A stretch of 64,000 bases of DNA from Sambucus nigra (taxonomy: Eukaryota; Streptophyta; Magnoliopsida; Dipsacales; Adoxaceae), in the NCBI GenBank assembly GCA_949130495.1, contig OX422217.1, forward strand, positions 571,426,606-571,490,605, given 5' to 3'. Numbering within the stretch: position 1 is the first letter of the stretch; each line of letters opens with the position of its first letter. The translations under genes were made by a program, and so were the position numbers. The notes below the pieces were generated by a model that saw only the letters and a list, made by a program, of their open reading frames with translations, searched no databases and was not told the origin of the DNA. Shown here one piece after another: positions 9,709 through 20,318 of the stretch.

Positions 9709-12612
9709 TGCAATGCCCCGTAATTTTATTGATTTTTATTTAAGGGATTAATTAAATTAAATGAGAATTAATTAGGAATTAATCCGGATGTAAATACTAG
9801 CGAGACGGGAGTTGTTATTTGAGTATAATGTTAAATTAAAATATTACTGAGAATATATGGTAATATATGAGTATTGAAAATATTAAAATTGTCACGAGGC
9901 CGAAATACGACAATTTGAGAAATTTAGTTGGGACGCGTGTGTCAGTCGTGTCAGGAATGAATTTATTTAAATTAAAATGTAAATTATATTTTTATCGATC
10001 GAATGATCATTTTGAGTGTGCCAACGCGTCCGGAAGGGTCAAAATAGTCCGAAAACACTAGCCGGGAGTTTAGTTTGGGTCCCGGGGCAGTTTTAGGCCA
10101 AACCGGTAACCCAGAAGGGTATTTTGGTAATTTTAACAATTGAGGAATTAAAACCCATGAAGTTTAGAGTTTATTTATATATTTTTAAAGAGGCCAATAA
10201 GGCCATTACTAGCAAAATGCAAGAGACTGGACTACGGGAGTTTTGAGAGGAGTTAGAGAGAAGTTAAAAGAGGTTCCAAACCAAACCATCTCCCACCATC
10301 AGAAATTTGAAAGGATTTGTGATCGAAAAGAAGAGAGAGAGACAACCTTGATCATCAACAACGAACCAGAACATCGGATTTAAGGCAAGTGATTTGATGT
10401 CATTAATTTCAATGAATATTTCCTCCATGTTTAGTGTAGAAACTTTATATGCTTTGAAGGTTTTGATGAAAAACCAATGGGATTGTTGTAGAAACTCTTA
10501 ATTTTGGTTAGGGATTGCATGAATAATGATTATGGATGAAATTGGAAATCAAAAACCTAACTTTGATGATTTAAAAACGGATTAATGATGAGTATTTAGG
10601 TACAATAAAATTATGGATTTATGTTCATAGGGTTTGGGGTAAAATTTGGGGATTTATGATAATTGCATGTTGATTAGGAGGATTTGACCCCAAAATTATG
10701 TTAAAAACCGACCTAGGAGGACTTAGATTAGTTTAATAACAATACAACTTAATTGGTATGATCTTAGAATGGATTTTAGGGAAGAGGAATTGAAGAAAAA
10801 CGAGTTGGGAAATTTTTGGGTGTTTTCTGCCATCTCGTTAGAAGACCAACCCAGGTCGTTCAAACGAGACTTCTAACGAGATGAAACTACCCCTTCTAAC
10901 GATTTGGTAGTTCATTCAAAGCCATTCATTCGAACGACACTCGTTCGAACCACCTCGTTCGAACAAGATTTATAACGAGTCGACATAATGGCCTTTTTAG
11001 GCCTGATTTTATTTCGAACTTCCAGTAGACTTATTTAATTGAGTGTTAACCTTCCCTTGTTGACTAGTTGGTAAAGTTGTGAGATTGAAGTACGTTGAGG
11101 ATTAAAACTCATAATTTTGTAATAAATTGGATGACATCTATGGGTTAGGAAATAAGTACTTGAATTTGCGACGTGAGAAGAGTTGATTATCTTTTAATGT
11201 ATATTATTCGGGGACTTGTAAGTGTAATACATTAATGAAGGTATAGGAATGTAAAATATACCTCTATTAATATTATAAGATATCTAAGTTGTGTGAATGC
11301 TTAGTATATTAGGTTATCTGTGTATAACATACCTACCATACTTGCTATCAGGGGAGGTCGGCGTTCGATCAGGGCCATCTAATCTTTGTGTGCCTACGGG
11401 GGGATTTAGATTGGTACCTCGAGGATATAGGTCAGAGAATGATTTGTTGAGGAGTTAATAAGTCTGCTGATCATGGGAGCGTAGGTATGTGCGTGACCCA
11501 TGTGATGTGAACTATGTTCGCCTCCATTATGTGTGATTGTTTTTTTTGGAACGGTTCCTGAGAGATTTGGAATACATGGTCCTTATGTACGTTATGTACC
11601 GGGATTTGATAGAAGAGTATGTGTGCACCGCAGCTTAGTTTGGGGTGCCATTATTTTACATTTATGATCAAATTAATATTCAAATAGTTGGAATGGACTG
11701 TTTATTAAAGTGTAAGCGTGAATAATTGTAACATTTTTAGTAGAGTTAAAATGGGAAAATTCATAGTATTCATTATAACAAAAGTTGTGGTATAATAAGA
11801 GTAAGACCCTTAGTTTATATTAGGATGTCGGAAATTGAACTTGAAATGTATAGTAATGTCAGGTTACGGATTGGACTAGTTTGATAGTAGAATAACAAGA
11901 ACGGGTATAGGTACGATAGGTGTGCACAATTAGTTGAGAGGTGAGGAACTAATGTGAGTGCACGCACTATCATGTATTTTATATTCACTGTTTGATGATA
12001 TTAAACACTTGCTCTATTTTAAACTATTTTCACAATCGGGCTCTGACCCGCTTTCTTTCAAATTTATTTTCTTGTAAAAACCTTTTAGGTGCCCATCCAC
12101 AAGTTCACCAAGAGTAGGAGTTCCATTCCAGTGACGTGCTGTAGTTGGTGTGGAAGTTACAAGACCTCGATAGTAGACGCCTCCACTTTCTATCTTGACT
12201 CTATTTCAGATTTATTCATCTGTAGGGCATGTCTCCCCTTTTCTTTTAAAGACAACTTATTTATTCAGTTTCATTTTAGTTTTGGATTTTATTAAATAGT
12301 GGTTCAGACTTTGTATTCAGTTTTATTTAGTATTTCGGATTATTTCCGAGGAGTGTTCCCCCAGATTCATTTATTCCTTTATTATTGTAATGTGACTGTA
12401 ATGTGGTTGTGGTATCATTATTTCATAATTTAATACTTGTTGCATGCTAATCTAGTTTAATTAAAATTGATAACTCACTTTTTAAATATTAGGTGGCTAG
12501 TAATTGTTTAAATGATTTCGACAGTGTTGCTATGAACTAGACCAACTTGACATTTTGTATTAATTTGAATAAAGGAGTAGCTAACCGGTATTTAACTAGT
12601 CGGGGTGTCACA
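9709..12612 (+). repeat. Chromovirus 5' LTR (2904 bp)
   Basis: It starts TGCAATGCCCC (the partner LTR has TGTAATACCCC; both changes are between C and T or G and A, as expected from methylated-C decay) and ends GGGGTGTCACA. A TATA-like 'tttatatattttta' lies at about 10174-10186, with a purine-rich presumed leader after it. A palindrome cluster (TCGTTCGAACGA type) is at 10835-10985. The small ORFs inside (9867-10061, 12089-12295) are not genes. Confidence 0.95.
10835..10985. repeat. Palindrome cluster in the chromovirus LTR (TTCGAA type)
   Basis: Repeated tcgttagaag / cttctaacga and cgttcgaacga units in direct and inverted order lie in 150 bp. The same block is at 18531-18685 in the other LTR, where more of the palindromes are intact. 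It lies downstream of the presumed transcription start, so it would be in the RNA leader. Confidence 0.75.
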
Positions 12613-12614
12613 TG

Positions 12615-12626
12615 TGGTATCAGAGC
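12615..12626 (+). promoter_or_regulatory. Primer-binding site, initiator tRNA-Met type
   Basis: TGGTATCAGAGC begins two bases after the 5' LTR. It is the complement of the 3' end of plant initiator tRNA-Met, the standard primer of this clade. Confidence 0.95.
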
Positions 12627-12795
12627 ATCAGGTTCTAGTGTCCTTAGGATGTGTACGGCTTGTTATGTTTTCGCGTATTATTTTTTGATATAGAGCCCTA
12701 TAATTTAGGATTGTTGTACTCTATTGTGTATATTTCGCTCTTCAGCTATTTTGAGATAATAACTGTGAACTTATAAGACTTTACTCTCATTTAAG

Positions 12796-13900
12796 ATGCC
12801 TCCACGATGTACACGACGAGTTCCAGGGATGCTCAGCCTCAGCCACAGAGTTGACCAGTTCAGGGCTTCATGAATGTCGCAGAGGTTGCCGTTATTGTAG
12901 CCCAAGCATTAAATGCCGCTCTAGCAGTTGTGCAGAAGGCACCGACTCAGGCGCCGATAGTATCTCCAGTACAAGCTCATGCATTCTCGTCTGCTTGGGA
13001 ACGTGTTCGTGGTGCTTTTCAGAAAGCACACCCTCCGAAATTTGCAGGTAGCTTTGACGTCGTTGTGTCCAGTCAGTGGAAGAAGGACATCCAAAGGCAC
13101 TTGAGTGCACGAATGTACATAAATAGATAATGTCTACTTTTAAGCTAGTAGGATCAGCGTTGCAGTGGTGGGAGTCCATTACCACCACGGAGGAGAGAGA
13201 CATCCTCTTTATTCAAGAGTTCTGGGTGCGGTTTGACCGCAAGTATTTTCCATCAGCCGTTCACACCGAAATGAGGAGGAAGTTAAAGAACCTCAAGCAG
13301 GAGGGGAAGACAGTGGAAGAGTATGAGGACGAGTTCACTAATATCTTGAACATCGTTCCCGATGAGATTCCGACCGAGGAGAAAAATATTCAGAAGTTCG
13401 TGGATGGGTTGACTTGGAGGATCTGTCAGCACTTATTGGGTAATCTCTCGTTGGCCACTTATTTTGATGTGATTAACGCAACACTGCGTTACTTCCAGGA
13501 CCACCGCTTTCACTTGTCAGAGGGCAAGCGATCAGGAGAGTCCATCCATCAGGACGGGAGAGGGGAAATGGTGCCGGCGGGGCATAATTAGCTCAGGGTT
13601 AGCACAGGCAGGGTGATCAGAGTTCCCAGCAGGGGGATTCTAAGAGGTTTAGATCTGGGGTTTTTAGAAATGGACATGGAGGTTTTCTTTATGGCCAGAA
13701 GGGTCAGCACGGCCAGCATGGCCAACAACAGCAGTTTTATCAGGGCCAGCACAACCAAGGTACGAGCAGGGTCCGAGAGGGGGGAATTTTTTGGGGAAAT
13801 GTTTCACGTGTGGAAAAATTGTCCACAAGCTCCAGGAGTGTCCTGATAGGGGCAAGGCCCCACAGCAGCACCAGGGTGCTTGACATGAGCCCCAGAGACC
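12796..13900 (+). pseudogene. Chromovirus gag (broken)
   Basis: The presumed start is the ATG at 12796. That frame stops after about 26 codons and the gag sequence continues in other frames. Recognised parts: 'AHPPKFAGSFD' before the capsid (13030), 'FKLVGSALQWWES' (13140), 'FDRKYFPSAVHTEMRRK' and 'GKTVEEYEDEF', and a CX2CX4HX4C zinc knuckle at 13800-13841 (CFTCGKIVHKLQEC) in yet another frame. Gag forms the cytoplasmic particle and binds RNA. At least three frameshifts and several stops are present. Confidence 0.9.
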
Positions 13901-14074
13901 TATATTTCCCGCCTCCCTCCCAGCACCACCACAGATGTCAGCTTTGCCACCCATCCAAGTAGTCCCAGTCCAGCGGGGACAGCTTCAGTACAGGCAAGTT
14001 TATCAACTCCAGCAGGCCGCAGTCCCACAGGATCCACCTGCTATTGAGGGTATGTTTTCTCTATTCAGGGGACT

Positions 14075-14452
14075 ATGGGGCGTATTTTATTTTATATGGG
14101 GGCCACACATTGTTTCATTTCCATGAGATTTGCATTCACTTTGGGGTTGTTAGACACTGCAGAGAGCACGATTACTTGCGTAGATTCACCGTTGAGTAGG
14201 GGTTCTGTGATTTCTCTTATTTATAGACGTGTGGGTATAGAGATCGGGAGATTTACTTTACCTGCTGATATGTTAGTATTAGAGATGACTGAGTACGATG
14301 CGATTATTGGTATGGATTGTCTAGTTACGTACCGAGCCATGATTGATTGTTTCAGTAGGAGTATCATTTTTGCCATACCCGAGCAGGAGATGTTTTTAGT
14401 GGCGATGCCTCACCCTGAGGGAGGATCGTCCACGCACTTGTACTATATATAA
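14075..14452 (+). pseudogene. Chromovirus aspartic protease, catalytic site mutated
   Basis: An open stretch of 125 codons has the expected motifs: 'GATHCFIS' after the active site, 'ADMLVLEMTEYDAIIGMDCL' and 'AMIDC'. The catalytic position, normally F-D-[S/P]-G-A, reads F-Y-M-G-A, so the active Asp is a Tyr. The family role is cutting Gag-Pol; this copy should be inactive even where the frame is open. A stop separates it from the RT frame that follows. Confidence 0.88.
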
Positions 14453-14470
14453 GAGGAGACCTCTAAGAAA

Positions 14471-15477
14471 GTGGTATTACCACTCGATTTGATTCCAGTT
14501 GTTAGGGAGTTTGCTGATGTATTTCAGGATATACCTGGAGTACCTCCTAGTATAGAGATAGATTTTATTATCGATTTGATGCCGGGCACTCGGCCAATTG
14601 CCCGCGCACCTTACCGTATGGCTCCAGCGGAGATAAGAGAGCTAATGGATCAGATAGAGCAGTTATTGGGTCAGGGGTTCATCCGAAGGAGTACTTCTCC
14701 ATGGGGTTCCCCTGTATTGTTCGTAAAGAAGAGGGATGGATCATTGAGATTGTTTGTAGACTACCGGGAGTTGAATAAAGTCGTGATACGGAATAAGTAT
14801 CCGTTTCCCCGAATCCATGACTTATTCGACCAGTTGAGAGGAGCTTCCTTCTTCTCAAAGATTGACTTGCGATCGGGATACCATAAGTTACGTATCGGGG
14901 AACAGGACGTCTCGAAGACTACTTTCTTGACGAGATATGGTTCCTATGAGTTTCGAGTTATGCCTTTTGGCTTGATCAATGCCCCAGTCGTGTTTATGGA
15001 CTTGATGAATAGGGTATTCAGAGAGTTCCTAGACCAGTTCGTCATTGTCTTTATTGATGACATTCTAGTTTACTCCCAGACATAGGAGGAACACGCTGAG
15101 CATCTGAGGCAGGTTTTGCAGATGCTGCGTCCGAACGAGCTATATGCAAAGTACGAAAAATGTGAGTTTTGGCTGAAGGAGGTTCAGTTTTTGGGGCATA
15201 TCATTTCAGACCGGGGGATATCTGTTGATCCGAGGAAGGTATCCGTGGTGAGGGAGTGGGGACAGCCCATGACACCGACTGAGATCCGTAGTTTCTTGGG
15301 CTTAGCAGGATACTATAGGAGGTTTATTCGGGGTTTCTCAAAAATAGCGGGTCCTTTGACACATCTGACTCGCAAAGGTGTGCCATTCATCTGGAGAGAT
15401 GCCTGTCAGTTGGCATTCGATGAGTTGAAGGACAAGTTGACCTCAACGCCAGTGTTAACATTGCCCAGACCGGGGGT
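14471..15477 (+). pseudogene. Chromovirus reverse transcriptase (nearly continuous, stopped)
   Basis: A good RT domain: '[14 protein letters not shown]', '[23 protein letters not shown]', '[11 protein letters not shown]', '[15 protein letters not shown]', '[14 protein letters not shown]' and the catalytic '[10 protein letters not shown]' at about 15046-15075. A stop at 15083-15085 interrupts it. The connection continues from 15092 in the other track ('[22 protein letters not shown]', '[19 protein letters not shown]'). Catalytic aspartates are kept. It would copy element RNA into cDNA. Confidence 0.93.
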
Positions 15478-15935
15478 AGAGTATCTAGTCTACACTGATG
15501 CGTCCTTACAAGGACTTGGAGGTGTACTACAATAGGAGAGTCAGGCTATAGCTTATGCATCCCCGTAAGCTTAAGCCTCTCGAGAAGAATTACCCCACCC
15601 ATAATTTGGAGTTAGCAGCAGTCGTATTTTCTCTTCGGATTTAGAGACACTATCTCCTGGGGGAAAAATTTCGATTGTTCACAGACCACAAGTCTCTATA
15701 ATACCTCTTCACACAGAAGGAACTGAATATGCGTCAACGTCAGTGGCTTGAGTTTGTGAAGGATTATCAGTTTGATATCCAATATCACGCAGGGAAGGCT
15801 AACGTGGTAGCAGACGCGTTGAGCCATAGTCCAATAGGTGAGGTGGTCGAAGTGTGGAGAGCAAATTGGAAGGAGTTGGGACACCACGATGTAGTGGCTC
15901 GATCATTCATGTTTGTGATGACTGTAACACCTTAG
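15478..15935 (+). pseudogene. Chromovirus RNase H domain (broken)
   Basis: '[14 protein letters not shown]' (first catalytic Asp) ends in a stop at 15535. 'NLELAAVVFSL' (catalytic Glu, ~15603) and 'FTDHKSL' (second Asp, ~15677) follow in shifted frames, then 'MRQRQWLEFVKDYQFDIQYHAGKANVVADALS' type sequence from 15729. It would remove the RNA template during reverse transcription. Two or more frameshifts are present. Confidence 0.88.
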
Positions 15936-16029
15936 ATTGTTACGAGAGTGATAAAGGCCTAGGCAAAAGACTCTTTATGTCATGAGCAGATAGTTCGATT
16001 ACTAGTAGAGGGAGCCGAATCATATACCG

Positions 16030-17385
16030 TTAATTCAGATGGGGGATTATGCTTCAATGGGAGACTGGTTGTTCATGAAGGAGAGGACTTGCGACACGAA
16101 GTTATGGCAGAGTCGCACGGTTCGCGGTTCGCAGTACACCCTGGTGGGGATAATATATACTAAGACATGAGATGACAGTACTGGTAGAGCGGGATGAAGA
16201 GCGATATTGCAGAGTTCGTTTCTAAATGTGCCACTTGTCATCTGGTAAAGGTGGACCATCAGAGATCGTCTGGACTTCTACATCCATTAGAGGTCCCTAT
16301 GTGGAAATGGGAGAGCATTGCCATGGATTTCATCACGGGGTTACCTATGTCACAGAGGGGTCACGACTCCATATGGGTAATCGTGGATTGGTTGACCAAA
16401 GTTGATCATTTTTTGCCAGCACGGACAGATTAGACTACGGGACAGTATGCCCATACTTTCATAGTCGAGATAGTGAGACTTCACGGGGTGCCTCTCAATA
16501 TCGTGTCTGACTAAGACAAGATATTTGTTTCATGATTTTGGGAGAGTTTCCAGGAGGCCATGGGTACGGAGTTGCGGCTGAGTACGGCATACCACCTGCA
16601 GACAGATGGGCAAACCGAGAGGACGAATAAGATGTTGGAGGACATGTTGTGTATGTGCATCCTAGACTTTGGAGGTGGTTGGGAACAGTACCTTTCACTG
16701 GCGGAGTTTGCTTATAATAACTCCTACCAGTTCACCATTGGCATGGCTCCATTCGAGGCATTGTATGGTAGACTTTGTCGTTCCCCAGCATGTTAGTTAG
16801 AGGTGGGGGATAACAAACTCCTTGGGACGGAAGTGATTCAGGACACTTCGATAAGGATAGAGATGATACGGAGACGTATTCGAGTAGCTCAGGTACGACA
16901 TAAGAGTTATGTTGATGCGAATAGGTTCTTCAGAGAATTCTAGGTAGGGGACCAGGTGCTACTCAGAGTATCTCCTGTGAAGGGGATTATGCATTTTGGC
17001 AAGAAGGGGAAACTGGCACCAAGATATGTGGGGCCATTTCCTATCATCGAGAGGATTGGTCCAGTCGCGTATAGACTTGGGTTACCAGAGCACTTGCATA
17101 GAATTCATGATGTGTTCGATATTTCCTCGCTAAGGAAATATCTTAGGGATGATTTGGCCCATACTCACATTTCTTTAGAGGACATCGATCTTCAGCCAGA
17201 TAGTTCCTACGAGGAGGGGCCGATTGCTATTCTGGACCACAACGAGAGGAAACTGAGGTCGAAGATAGTACCATTAGTCCGTGTTTAGTGGCGGCATCAT
17301 AATACCGAGGAGTCCACATGGGAGCGCGAGGATGAGATGCGCGAACATTATCCAGAGATATTTTTACCAGGTTTTCTTTAGTTCC
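16030..17385 (+). pseudogene. Chromovirus integrase with C-terminal chromodomain-like tail
   Basis: The HHCC finger is visible: two histidines near 16110-16140, then 'KCATC' at 16222. The catalytic core has 'AMDFITGLP' (first Asp, ~16321), 'IVSD' followed by a stop (second Asp, ~16505) and 'LQTDGQTERTNK' (Glu, ~16609). The GPY/F region is 'KLAPRYVGPFPIIERIGPVAYRL' at 17010-17080. The tail 'IPLVRV-stop-WRHHNTEESTWEREDEMREHYPE' type sequence (17260-17365) is the degenerate chromodomain that defines chromoviruses and is thought to steer integration to heterochromatin. Several stops make it a pseudogene. Confidence 0.92.
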
Positions 17386-17408
17386 AAATTTCGGGACGAA
17401 ATTTTGTT

Positions 17409-17422
17409 ATTAGGGGGAAGTA
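17409..17422 (+). promoter_or_regulatory. Chromovirus polypurine tract
   Basis: 'attagggggaagta' ends directly at the 3' LTR start TGTAATACCCC. This is the plus-strand primer site for reverse transcription. Confidence 0.9.
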
Positions 17423-20318
17423 TGTAATACCCCGTACTTTTATTGATTTTTATTTAAGGGATTAATTGAATTAATTGGGAATTAATCCGGATGTAAATAC
17501 TAGCGAGACGTGAGTTGGTATTTGAGTATAATGTTAAAATAAAATATTACTGAGAATATATGGTAATATATGAGTATTGAAAATATTAAAATTGTCAGGA
17601 GGCAGAATTATGACAATTTGGGAAATTTAGTTGGGACGCGCGTGTCAGTCGCGTCCGAAATGAATTTATTTAAATTAAAAAGTAAATTATATTTTTATCA
17701 ACCCAATGATCATTTTGAGTGCGTCAACGCGTCCGGAAGGGTCGTAATAGTCAGAAAACACTAGCTGGGAGTTTAGTTTGGGTCCCGGGGCATTTTTAGG
17801 CCAAATTGGCAACCCAGGAGGGTATTTTGGTAATTTTAAAAATTAAGGAATTAAAACCCATGAATTTTAGAGTTTATTTATATATTTCTAAAGAGTCCAC
17901 TAAGGCCATTACCAGTAAAAGTCAAGAGAGTGGACTACGGGAGTTTTGAGAAGAGTTAGAGAGAAGTTAAAAGAGGTTCCAAACCAAACCATCTCCCATC
18001 ACCAGAAATTTAAAAGGATTTGTGACCGGAAAGAATATAGAGAGCCAACCTTGATCATCAACAACAAACCAAAACATCAGATTTAAGGCAAGTGATTTGA
18101 TGTCATCAATTGCAATGAATATTTCCTCCACGTTTAGTGTAGAAACTTTATATGCTTTGAAAGTTTTGATGAAAAACCAATGGGATTGTTGTAGAAACTC
18201 TTAATTTTGGTTAGGGATTGCATGTAGAATGATTATGGATGAAATTGGTGACAAAAAACCTAACTTTGATGATTTAAAAACGAATTAATGATGAGTATTT
18301 AGGTACAATAAAATTCTGGATTCATGTTCATAGGATTTGGGGTAAATTTTGGGGATTTATGATAATTGCATGTTGATTAGGCGGATTTGACCCCAAAAAT
18401 ATGTTAAGAAGTGACCCAGGAGGACTTAGATTAGTTTAATAATAATAAAACTTAATTTGTATGATCTTAGAATGGATTTTAGACAAGAGGAATTAATGCA
18501 AAACGAGTTGGGAAATTTTTGGGTGTTTTCTACCATCTCGTTAGAAGACCAACCCAGGTCGTTCGAACGAGACTTCTAACAAGATGACACTACCCCTTCT
18601 AACGAGTTAGTAGTTCTTTAGAAGCCATTCGTTCGAACGACACTCGTTTGAACCACCTCGTTCGAACGAGATTTCTAACGAGTTGACAGAATGGTCTTTT
18701 TAGGCCTGATTTTATTTCGAACTTCCAGTAGACTTATTTAATTGAGTGTTAACCTTCCCTTGTTTACTAGTGGGTATAGTTGTGAGATTGAAGTAAGTTG
18801 AGGATTAAAACTTAGAATTTTGTAATAAAGCGGATGACATCTGTGGGTTAGGAAATAAGTACTTGAATTTGCAACGTGAGAAGAGTTGATTATCTATTAA
18901 TGTATATTATTCGAGGACTTGTAAGTGTACTACATTAATGACGGTATAGGAATGTAAAATATACCTCTATTAATATTATAAGATATCTAAGTTGTGTGAA
19001 TGCTTAGTATATAGGGTTATCTGTGTATAACATACCTACCATACTTACTATCACGGGAGGTCGGCGTTCGATCAGGGCCATCTAATCTTTGTGTGCCTAC
19101 GGGGGGATTTATATTGGTACCTCGAGGACATATGTTAGAGAATGACTTATTGAGGAGTTAATAAGTCTGCTGATCAAGGGAGCGTAGGTATGTGCGTGAC
19201 CCATGTGATGTGAACTATGTTCGCCTCCATTATGTGTGATTGTTATTTTTTTGAAATGGTTCCTGAGAGATTCGGAACACGTGGTCCTTATGTACGTGAT
19301 GTACTGGGATTTGATAGCAAAGTATGTGTGCACCACAACTTAGTCTAGGGGTGCCATTATTGTATATTTATGATCAGATTAATATACCAATAATTGGAAT
19401 GGACTATTTATTAAAGTGTAAGCATGAATAATTGTAACATTTTTAGTAGAGTTAAAATGGGAAAATTCATAGTATTCATTATAACAAAAGTTGTGTTATA
19501 ATAAGAGTTAGACCCTTAGTTTATATTAGGATGTCGGAAATTGAACTTGAAATGTATAGTAATGTCAAGTTACAGATTGGACTAGTTAGATAATAGAATA
19601 ACTAGAACGGGTACGGGTACGATAGGTGTGCACAATTAGTTGAGAGGTGAGGAACTCATGTGAGTGCGCGCACTATCATGTATTTTATATTCACAGTTTG
19701 ATGGTATTAAACACTTGATATATTTTAAACTGTTTTCACAATCGGGCTCTGACCCGTTTGCTTTCAAATATATTTTCTTGTAAAAACCTTTTAGGTGCCC
19801 AGCCTCAAGGACACCAGGCATTGGAGTTCCATTCCAGTCACGTGCTGTAGCTGTTGTGGAAGTTACAGGACCTCGATAGTAGACGCCTCCACTTTCTATC
19901 TTGACTCTATTTCAGATTTATTCATCTGTAGGGCATGTCGCCCCTTTTATTTTAGAGACAGCTTATTTATTCAGTTTCATTTCAGTTTTGGATTTTATTA
20001 AATAGTGGTTCAGACTTTGTATTCAGTTTTATTTAGTATTTCAGATTATTTCCGAGGAGTGTTCCTCCAGATTCATTTATTCCTTTATTATTGTAATGTG
20101 ACTGTAATGTGGTTGTGGTATCATTATTTCATAATTTAATGCTTGTTGCATGTTAATCGAGTATAATTAAAATTGACAACTCACTTTTTAAATATTAGGT
20201 GGCTAGTAATTGTTTAAATGATTTCGAAAGTGATGCTATGAACTGGACGAACATGACATTTTGTATTAATTTGAATAAAGAAGTAGCTACCCAGTATTTA
20301 ATTGGTCGGGGTGTCACA
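17423..20318 (+). repeat. Chromovirus 3' LTR (2896 bp)
   Basis: Co-linear with 9709-12612, with scattered substitutions and small indels. It ends GGGGTGTCACA and is followed by the target duplication acatg. The palindrome cluster is at 18531-18685. The two LTRs are clearly alike but not identical, so the insertion is not recent; I did not compute the divergence. Confidence 0.95.

Larger units (their letters stand above)
9709..20318 (+). mobile_element. Complete Tekay/Del-like chromovirus (Ty3/gypsy), 10.6 kb
   Basis: LTRs at 9709-12612 and 17423-20318, a 4.81-kb internal region, an initiator-Met primer-binding site, a polypurine tract and a 5-bp target duplication acatg (9704-9708 and 20319-20323) define one full insertion. 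gag, protease, RT, RNase H, integrase and a C-terminal chromodomain-like tail come in that order. LTRs longer than half of the internal region, together with the chromodomain, fit the Tekay/Del clade. Stops, frameshifts and a mutated protease site show it is inactive. It splits one satellite monomer at 'aaaacatg/ccatcg'. Confidence 0.95.

Noticed and set aside
9867..10061. 64-codon ORF, repeated at 17570-17764
   Set aside because: Inside the chromovirus LTR upstream of the TATA; no domain; duplicated only because LTRs are paired.
12615..12626. tRNA-Met-like sequence
   Set aside because: Only the 3'-end complement is present, directly after an LTR: a primer-binding site, not a tRNA gene.
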